Below are positions 1 through 4,221 of a stretch of DNA of 5,512 nucleotides, in pieces; position 1 is the first letter of the stretch; each line of letters opens with the position of its first letter. The stretch is from an uncultured Steroidobacter sp. (GTDB lineage: Bacteria; Pseudomonadota; Gammaproteobacteria; Steroidobacterales; Steroidobacteraceae): the NCBI GenBank assembly GCA_946478975.1, contig CAMLEO010000386.1:1-5512 (forward strand), written 5' to 3'. The notes under the pieces were generated by a model that was not told the DNA's origin, ran no database searches, and saw only the letters and a program-made list of their open reading frames with translations. Position numbers and translations under genes: made by a program.

Positions 1-2
1 AT

Positions 3-110
3 CGAGACAGCAAGAGCGGCGAGCAGCTTACCACTCTGTGGCTGCTGCTGCTCGCCGCGACGTTCTACTTCGTCTTAATCTGCATGGCAGTGTGTCGGTC
101 GATGCACTGA
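3..110 (+). CDS. C-terminal part of a small single-helix membrane protein (5' end outside window)
   Basis: An open frame enters from the left edge and stops at the TGA at 108-110. The 35 visible residues begin with a polar stretch (RDSKSGEQ) followed by one strongly hydrophobic helix from about residue 10 to 30 ([22 protein letters not shown]) and a short basic tail. No start codon is visible before the helix, so the start lies outside the window. CtaG begins 10 nt after the stop, which suggests one transcript. Short single-helix proteins are known between subunit I and ctaG in some proteobacterial oxidase clusters, so a small oxidase-associated or assembly peptide is a reasonable guess. I do not recognise the sequence, and no copper or heme motif is visible. 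It could also be the tail of a longer membrane protein, although it does not look like the usual end of subunit I. Confidence 0.5.
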   Translation, partial: RDSKSGEQLTTLWLLLLAATFYFVLICMAVCRSMH

Positions 111-120
111 TGACGATGGC

Positions 121-660
121 ATGAACGATCCAGCGACCAAGCGAGCCAATCGCATACTGACCGGACAGCTGTGGCTGTTCGCGGCCGGTGCGTTTGCGTT
201 CGGCTTTGCGCTGGTGCCGCTCTACAACGTCATCTGCGACGTCACCGGCTACGGCGATAAAGACAAGCTGCTGAAGGCAAGCACCATCGTCGCAACGCCC
301 GACCAGAACCGGCGGGTGACGATCGAGTTCGTCGCCGACGTGCCGTCGTTCGGCGACTGGGAGTTTCGACCCGAAGCCACGTCGCTGGAGATACATCCGG
401 GCCAGCTGTACGAAGCCAAGTTCTATGCGCACAACCTGCGTGCTCAGCCGGTCGTGGCGCAGGCAGTCCCGAGCATCGCGCCTCAGCAGGCGACCCAGTA
501 TTTCCACAAGACCGAATGTTTCTGCTTCACGCCGCAGTCGTTCGAGGCCAACCAGGAGCGCGAGCTCAAGGTGCGCTTCATCGTCGATCCGAAGCTGCCG
601 CGAAACATCGATCGGCTGACGCTGGCGTACTCGATATACGACAGCAAAAGCAGTAGCTGA
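121..660 (+). CDS. ctaG: Cytochrome c oxidase assembly protein CtaG/Cox11 (CuB copper chaperone)
   Basis: This 179-residue protein has the full Cox11/CtaG layout: a short basic N-terminus, one membrane helix (about residues 15-36), then a periplasmic immunoglobulin-like domain. Visible family marks are [13 protein letters not shown] just after the helix (Cys39), the copper-binding ECFCF motif (Cys133 and Cys135) and a late VDP (in FIVDPKLP). The family delivers copper to the CuB site of oxidase subunit I, on the periplasmic side of the inner membrane. Length is normal for bacterial CtaG. ATG 121 is chosen because it gives the standard short N-terminus; there is no good Shine-Dalgarno upstream, so translation may depend on the preceding frame ending at 110. 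Subunit III follows after a 34-nt gap. The position just before subunit III is the usual one, and subunits I and II of the same enzyme probably lie to the left. Confidence 0.96.
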   Translation: MNDPATKRANRILTGQLWLFAAGAFAFGFALVPLYNVICDVTGYGDKDKLLKASTIVATPDQNRRVTIEFVADVPSFGDWEFRPEATSLEIHPGQLYEAKFYAHNLRAQPVVAQAVPSIAPQQATQYFHKTECFCFTPQSFEANQERELKVRFIVDPKLPRNIDRLTLAYSIYDSKSSS

Positions 661-694
661 TTAGTTTTTGGTTCAACCGCACGAAAAACACGCT

Positions 695-1585
695 ATGGCC
701 CACGCAACCACATCGCACGCGCCGCCGCCGGCTGATAAATATTACGTTCCCCACAGCAGCCCGTGGCCCATCATCGGCTCGGTGGCGCTGTTCACCACCG
801 TCGGTGGTGCGGCACTGTGGCTGAACCACTCGCAGTCCGGCCCGTGGGTGATGACGGTCGGCTTCCTGATCCTGCTGACCATGTTCGCCGGCTGGTTCGG
901 CGCCGTGATCAAGGAAAGCGAAGCGCGCTTCTACAATGACGCGGTGGATCGCTCGTTCCGCATGGGAATGATGTGGTTCATCTTCTCCGAGGTCATGTTC
1001 TTCGCGGCGTTCTTCGGCGCGCTGTGGTACGCACGTAACTTCTCAGTGCCGTGGTTGGGCGGCGAAGGCACGCGCGCGCTGACCAAGATCATTCGCGGCG
1101 ACAACTACGAAGCCACCTGGCCGACCGACGGCCCGGGCAACGTGGGCGGCGACTTCGATGTCATTCCCGCGTTCGGCCTGCCGGCGATCAACACTGCGAT
1201 CCTGCTCACCTCGGGCATCACGATCACCATCGCGCACCACGCGTTGAAGGCCGGCAATCGCGCCGTGCTGAACATCTTCCTGGCGGCGACGTTCCTGCTG
1301 GGCTTCCTGTTCGTGTACCTGCAGGCGCACGAATACATCGAGGCCTATCACCACTACAACCTGAAGCTGAGCTCGGGCATCTACGGCTCGACCTTCTTCA
1401 TGCTGACCGGCTTCCACGGTTTCCACGTGACCATGGGCGCGATCATGCTGACGGTGATCTGGTTCCGCTGCCTGAAGGGACATTTCACGCCGACGCATCA
1501 CTTCGCGTTCGAAGGTGTGGCCTGGTACTGGCACTTCGTCGACGTGGTGTGGCTGGGCCTGTTCGTGTTCGTGTACTGGTTATAA
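695..1585 (+). CDS. ctaE: Cytochrome c oxidase subunit III
   Basis: The protein has 296 residues when started at ATG 695. It has the seven-helix plan of heme-copper oxidase subunit III. Clear marks are WPIIGS near residue 24, FIFSEVMFFAAFFGALWYAR near 94-113 with Glu99 matching the conserved carboxylate of helix III (the DCCD-reactive glutamate of the bovine subunit), YLQAHEYIEA, FFMLTGFHGFHVTMG, and a C-terminal WYWHFVDVVWL. Subunit III does not bind redox metals; it stabilises subunit I and supports proton uptake. An in-frame TTG at 668 would add nine residues, but they are polar and unlike the family, so ATG 695 is preferred. Neither start has a strong ribosome binding site. The roughly 45-residue loop after helix III (about 115-160) is typical of the proteobacterial form. 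The gene is followed by two hairpins and a convergent gene, so it probably ends its transcript. Confidence 0.96.
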   Translation: MAHATTSHAPPPADKYYVPHSSPWPIIGSVALFTTVGGAALWLNHSQSGPWVMTVGFLILLTMFAGWFGAVIKESEARFYNDAVDRSFRMGMMWFIFSEVMFFAAFFGALWYARNFSVPWLGGEGTRALTKIIRGDNYEATWPTDGPGNVGGDFDVIPAFGLPAINTAILLTSGITITIAHHALKAGNRAVLNIFLAATFLLGFLFVYLQAHEYIEAYHHYNLKLSSGIYGSTFFMLTGFHGFHVTMGAIMLTVIWFRCLKGHFTPTHHFAFEGVAWYWHFVDVVWLGLFVFVYWL

Positions 1586-1593
1586 ACAACCAC

Positions 1594-1620
1594 GGCGCCG
1601 GCCTCCAACGGGCTGGCGCC
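1594..1620. terminator. GC-rich hairpin after subunit III (possible bidirectional terminator)
   Basis: GGCGCCGGCC at 1594-1603 pairs with GGCTGGCGCC at 1611-1620, giving a 10-bp stem with one G-U pair and a 7-nt loop, 8 nt past the subunit III stop. No T-run follows on the plus strand. On the minus strand the stem is followed by a weakly T-rich stretch (GTGGTTGTTT), so it could better stop leftward transcripts of the DUF2909-like gene. Function as a terminator is inferred. Confidence 0.5.
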
Positions 1621-1632
1621 ATCGGCTTGCGC

Positions 1633-1652
1633 GGGGAGCGGGACCGCTCCCC
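1633..1652. terminator. Second GC-rich hairpin between convergent genes
   Basis: GGGGAGCG at 1633-1640 pairs perfectly with CGCTCCCC at 1645-1652 across a 4-nt loop. It lies 12 nt after the first hairpin and between two convergent genes, a common place for terminators. Only a short CATGTTTCC follows, so it is not a classic intrinsic terminator. It may instead slow polymerase or protect the 3' ends. Confidence 0.45.
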
Positions 1653-1684
1653 CATGTTTCCAGCGCTAACTCAGCGCATCCTCA

Positions 1685-1885
1685 TTACATGCCTTGCGGC
1701 TTGATCAGCCCCTGCGACCACGCGATCAGCAGGAACACGAACAGCAGCACCGACAGGCCCACTCGGATCGAGAGCGCTGTCACCATTTTCTTCGACTCGC
1801 CCTTGTCGCTCACCAGGTAGAACAGCCCGGAAGCCATGCTGAGCACGATGAGGAGCAGGGTGGCGATGATGACGAACTTGACCAT
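1685..1885 (-). CDS. DUF2909-like twin transmembrane protein
   Basis: This 66-residue protein reads leftward from ATG at 1885-1883 to TAA at 1687-1685. It is almost entirely two hydrophobic helices, about residues 3-24 (KFVIIATLLLIVLSMASGLFYL) and 42-60, joined by a short charged loop (VSDKGESKKMV). It ends in a polar tail. Size, two-helix layout, and position between subunit III and SURF1 on the opposite strand agree with the DUF2909 proteins of gammaproteobacterial oxidase clusters. The function of that family is not established as far as I know; a role in oxidase assembly is a guess from location only. The frame stays open upstream to 2074, but that stretch lies over the SURF1 coding sequence and is not membrane-like, so the internal ATG is the real start. 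It converges with subunit III and diverges from SURF1. Confidence 0.85.
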   Translation of the reverse strand: MVKFVIIATLLLIVLSMASGLFYLVSDKGESKKMVTALSIRVGLSVLLFVFLLIAWSQGLIKPQGM

Positions 1886-1903
1886 GGTTGCGAGTAACTT
1901 GCC

Positions 1904-2665
1904 GTGACCGTTTCCGAACCTTCCGCGCCTAGCATACGCCGACGCTGGCGCCCCAGCATGTTCAGTGTGGTGCTCACCGCCGTCGGCATGGCGCTGTTCG
2001 TACGGCTGGGCTTCTGGCAGCTCGACCGGGCGCAACAGAAACAGCAGCTGGTGGCGCAGTACGAGGCCGGGCAACAGACTCGCGTCGCCCTGACCTCAGA
2101 AAATGCCGGCCGGCTGGCGCGATATCAAAAGGTCAGCCTCAGCGGCCGTTACGATCCCGCTCATCAGATCCTGCTCGACAACATGCCGTCGCACACCGGC
2201 CACCCCGGTTTTCGTGTGCTCACTCCCATGCAGACCCCGGCCGGCTGGCTGCTGGTCGATCGCGGCTGGCTTCCGCTAGGCGCAACGCGAGCCGAATTGC
2301 CGAATGTTTCAGTCAGCGATGCGGAACGGAATATCACCGGCGTGATGGACTCGCTGCCCCAGGCTGGAATCACGCTAGCAAATGCACCCGTCGCGGCCGA
2401 CGCGCCCTGGCCTCGCGTCCTCAGCTTCCCTACCGAAGCCGCTCTCGAACAGCAGCTGGGCCGCAAGCTCGTGCCGGGCGTGCTGTTGCTCGATCCGTCA
2501 CTTCCGGACGGTTACGAACGCATCTGGGAAGCACACCTGGGCTTCATGCCGGAACGTCACATCGCTTACGCGGTGCAATGGTTCGCGCTCGCCGGGGCCG
2601 CCGCAGTCATATTTATTTTCCTGGGATTCCGTACCAAGAAGGCAACAGATGAACGCCACTATTAA
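1904..2665 (+). CDS. surf1: SURF1-family cytochrome oxidase biogenesis protein
   Basis: The product has 253 residues and the typical SURF1 plan: an N-terminal helix (about 19-35), a periplasmic domain, and a C-terminal helix (about 224-243). Diagnostic motifs are LGFWQLDRAQQK directly after the first helix (35-46), the HPGFRVLTPM and LLVDRGWLPLG stretches in the periplasmic part, and AYAVQWFALA at the start of the last helix. SURF1 proteins bind heme a and help place it in oxidase subunit I. GTG 1904 is chosen because the RRRWRPS segment before the first helix is usual in the family; ATG 1958 would remove it and place the helix at the very N-terminus. No strong ribosome binding site precedes either. 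The start is 18 bp from the divergent DUF2909-like start, so any promoter must overlap coding sequence. The next gene is 206 bp away. Confidence 0.93.
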   Translation: MTVSEPSAPSIRRRWRPSMFSVVLTAVGMALFVRLGFWQLDRAQQKQQLVAQYEAGQQTRVALTSENAGRLARYQKVSLSGRYDPAHQILLDNMPSHTGHPGFRVLTPMQTPAGWLLVDRGWLPLGATRAELPNVSVSDAERNITGVMDSLPQAGITLANAPVAADAPWPRVLSFPTEAALEQQLGRKLVPGVLLLDPSLPDGYERIWEAHLGFMPERHIAYAVQWFALAGAAAVIFIFLGFRTKKATDERHY

Positions 2666-2678
2666 GAAACAGCGACTC

Positions 2679-2824
2679 GGGCATCCTGTGCTGCACAGGA
2701 CGTGCGAATGCCGCGGGAACGCAGGATGCGTGGAGCGGCCCACTCGCGCTGTGGCGCCCGGAGGAAAAGGCGTGACTTTTCCTCGGGCGCTCGCCGCCTG
2801 CGGCGGCGGGCACATCCCTGTGCC
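2679..2824. repeat. Palindrome-rich intergenic element, candidate dispersed repeat
   Basis: This gap between SURF1 and the thioredoxin-like gene contains several nested inverted repeats. CCTGTG at 2685-2690 pairs with CACAGG at 2694-2699. GCATCCTG at 2681-2688 can instead pair with CAGGATGC at 2722-2729. A long stem of 15 bp with one bulged G joins 2754-2769 to 2776-2790 around a 6-nt loop. CGCCG at 2792-2796 pairs with CGGCG at 2801-2805. The two ends resemble each other as imperfect direct copies (GGGCATCCTGTGC at 2679-2691, GGGCACATCCCTGTGC at 2808-2823). No convincing protein is encoded. The layout resembles REP-like or other small non-coding elements scattered between genes, but only one copy is in the window, so its repeat nature is inferred. 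The long stem could also end SURF1 transcripts, although no T-run follows. Confidence 0.45.
2754..2790. other. Long 15-bp inverted repeat hairpin
   Basis: GCGCCC (2754-2759) pairs with GGGCGC (2785-2790) and GAGGAAAAG (2761-2769) pairs with CTTTTCCTC (2776-2784), with G2760 bulged and GCGTGA as the loop. It is the strongest secondary structure in the window. The stem itself carries CTTTT on its 3' side but no T-run after it, so a standard intrinsic terminator is not supported. Confidence 0.7.
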
Positions 2825-2856
2825 TGGGGTGGCACAAATTGAGTTTCATGGCTCAT

Positions 2857-2866
2857 GGGGGGTGAT
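2857..2866 (+). promoter_or_regulatory. Strong ribosome binding site for the thioredoxin-like gene
   Basis: GGGGGGTGAT matches 8 of 10 positions of the ideal AGGAGGTGAT and lies 5 nt before ATG 2872. It fixes the start of the downstream gene and is much better than the sites before ctaG, subunit III or SURF1. Confidence 0.7.
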
Positions 2867-2871
2867 CGCCG

Positions 2872-3474
2872 ATGACAACAACTGATACAAGAAGCCGCTC
2901 CCGCCGTCAGGTTTATGTTTTGATCGCGGTGTTCTTTGCGCCGCTGATCCTGGCATTCATTCTTTATTACGGCTTCGGCGTGCGCCCGTCCGGCAGCACC
3001 AACAAAGGCGATTTGATTCGTCCGGCGGTGCCGCTGCCGGAAGTGACATTGCCCGGCGCCGCCGATCAAAACCTTCCGGCAAATTTCCTACGCGGCAAGT
3101 GGAGCATGGTTTTTATCGGCGACGGTGCTTGTGATAACCGGTGCCGCGAGGCGCTGACGTTGATGCGCCAGACCCGCCTGGCCTTGAACGACGATATGTC
3201 GCGGGTGCAGCGGGTGTTTCTGGTGACCGGCAATTGTTGTAACAGCAACTACCTGGACCAGGAGCAGCACGGCTTGTTGCTCGGACGCATCGACAACCTG
3301 GCGGGCAAAACATTGTTGGAAACATTCCCCGATGGGGCCCGCGCCGCTGAGCCTGGACGAATATACCTAGTCGATCCGCTGGGTAATTTGATGATGAAAT
3401 ATGAGCCGAATGCACCGCAAAAGGCGTTGCTGGACGATATGAAGAAGCTATTGAAGCTGTCGCACATCGGCTGA
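2872..3474 (+). CDS. Membrane-anchored thioredoxin-like (SCO-related) oxidase-cluster protein
   Basis: The 200-residue product has a basic N-terminus, one membrane helix (about 14-35), and a periplasmic domain that reads as a thioredoxin-like fold. It contains the strand KWSMVFIGDGAC, a CxxxC pair (Cys87 and Cys91 in ACDNRC), the strand VQRVFLVTG followed by Cys122-Cys123, and a late IYLVDPLGNLMMKY (164-177), a typical terminal strand pair of this fold. SCO copper chaperones use CxxxCP plus a distal histidine. Here the proline is replaced by Arg92, and His133 is only a possible third ligand, so it is SCO-like rather than a clear SCO protein. It corresponds in place and size to the uncharacterised protein after SURF1 in Pseudomonas clusters. 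A role in reducing or metallating CuA is inferred. Start supported by a strong ribosome binding site. Codon use appears somewhat less GC-biased than in subunit III. Confidence 0.8.
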   Translation: MTTTDTRSRSRRQVYVLIAVFFAPLILAFILYYGFGVRPSGSTNKGDLIRPAVPLPEVTLPGAADQNLPANFLRGKWSMVFIGDGACDNRCREALTLMRQTRLALNDDMSRVQRVFLVTGNCCNSNYLDQEQHGLLLGRIDNLAGKTLLETFPDGARAAEPGRIYLVDPLGNLMMKYEPNAPQKALLDDMKKLLKLSHIG

Positions 3475-3600
3475 CTCTGTGACAAACTCGGCGCGCTTGC
3501 GAGGGATTGCGCAGCAGACAACTCCTTGCAAGCCGCTAATACCTGAGACGACACGAAGAATGAGGGACGGCTTTACGGTTTGACTCGTCACTTTCGAGTT

Positions 3601-3606
3601 GGGGGA
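3601..3606 (+). promoter_or_regulatory. Ribosome binding site of the two-helix membrane protein
   Basis: GGGGGA lies 5 nt before ATG 3612 and supports that start. The gap 3475-3611 before it holds no other gene. A TTGACT at 3580-3585 resembles a -35 box, but no matching -10 box precedes the start codon, so a promoter is not called. Confidence 0.45.
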
Positions 3607-3611
3607 TTGTC

Positions 3612-4175
3612 ATGAAATGCATCTATTACCTGACCTCGACGCTCGCCAGCACTCACGATGTCTCGGACGATCTGCACCAGGTGGGTGTCAAAGATTTCTA
3701 TCTGCACGTCATCTGTAAAGACGAGTGCGGACTGAAAAAACAGCACATTCACTCCTCCAATTATTTAGAAACTCTCGACGTCATCCGCGACGGTTTCATC
3801 GGCGCCGCACTCGGCTTCATCGCCGGCCTGGTCGGCATCTCGCTGCTGATGTATTTCGATCCTTTCAAGGATCACGCCGAAGTGCCCACGTTCGTCTATG
3901 CCATTCTGGTGGGCGCCGCAACGTTATATGGCGCCTGGTCGGGCGGGCTCGCCGGCATCGGCACCGAGAATAAAAAGCTGGCGCGCTTTCACGACGATAT
4001 TGCCGCAGGGAAGTATCTGATCCTGGTGTACGTACGCAAACACCAGGAAGACCTCGTTCGCAAGATGATGCATGAGCGTCATCCGGACGCGGAAATGGTG
4101 GGCATCGACACGCATTTCATCAATCCGTTCAGCAGCGTGAACCGGGTTACGGAGACCACCGCGCCGAGAATCTGA
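3612..4175 (+). CDS. Unrecognised two-helix membrane protein with soluble N- and C-terminal domains
   Basis: This 187-residue protein has a soluble N-terminal part (1-58), two glycine-rich membrane helices (about 61-82 and 93-115) and a soluble C-terminal part (about 118-187). The N-terminal part opens with a strand and helix pattern (MKCIYYLTSTL, DVSDDLHQVGV, FYLHVICKDE). The C-terminal part repeats a similar pattern (ARFHDDIAAGKYLILVYVRKHQEDLVRKMMHERHPDAEMVGID), like a small alpha/beta domain split by a helical hairpin. This resembles a hypothetical protein family found in Pseudomonas-like bacteria, some related to stress-type DUF1269 proteins, but I cannot assign it firmly. The N-terminal part has CKDEC (Cys35, Cys39) close to His32, His45 and His47, which could bind metal, though this is speculation. 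It is 46 bp before the oxidase subunit II fusion on the same strand and may share its transcript. Confidence 0.8.
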   Translation: MKCIYYLTSTLASTHDVSDDLHQVGVKDFYLHVICKDECGLKKQHIHSSNYLETLDVIRDGFIGAALGFIAGLVGISLLMYFDPFKDHAEVPTFVYAILVGAATLYGAWSGGLAGIGTENKKLARFHDDIAAGKYLILVYVRKHQEDLVRKMMHERHPDAEMVGIDTHFINPFSSVNRVTETTAPRI

Positions 4176-4208
4176 CCGCCTCGCAGGGGACACATGTAAA
4201 GGGAAAGG

Positions 4209-4216
4209 GGGGAGGA
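4209..4216 (+). promoter_or_regulatory. Strong ribosome binding site for the subunit II fusion
   Basis: A purine-rich run from 4200 to 4219 contains GGAGG at 4211-4215, 6 nt before ATG 4222. It confirms the start of the subunit II gene and suggests efficient translation. Confidence 0.75.
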
Positions 4217-4221
4217 AGACC

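Noticed and set aside
28..507. A 159-codon minus-strand frame over ctaG
   Set aside because: It is antisense to ctaG, without recognisable motifs or a ribosome binding site.
1051..1704. A 217-codon plus-strand frame inside subunit III
   Set aside because: It overlaps the conserved helices of subunit III in another phase and encodes an Arg/His-rich, non-membrane sequence.
2382..2885. A plus-strand frame running from SURF1 through the palindromic gap to the next gene
   Set aside because: The first part is SURF1 in the wrong phase and the rest crosses inverted repeats; the composition looks non-coding.
3583..3599. ACTCG/CGAGT inverted repeat before the hypothetical membrane protein
   Set aside because: Five base pairs around a 7-nt loop are easily found by chance, and no known operator matches.
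3580..3608. TTGACT resembling a -35 promoter box before the hypothetical membrane protein
   Set aside because: No plausible -10 hexamer occurs 16-18 nt later; that position is the ribosome binding site.
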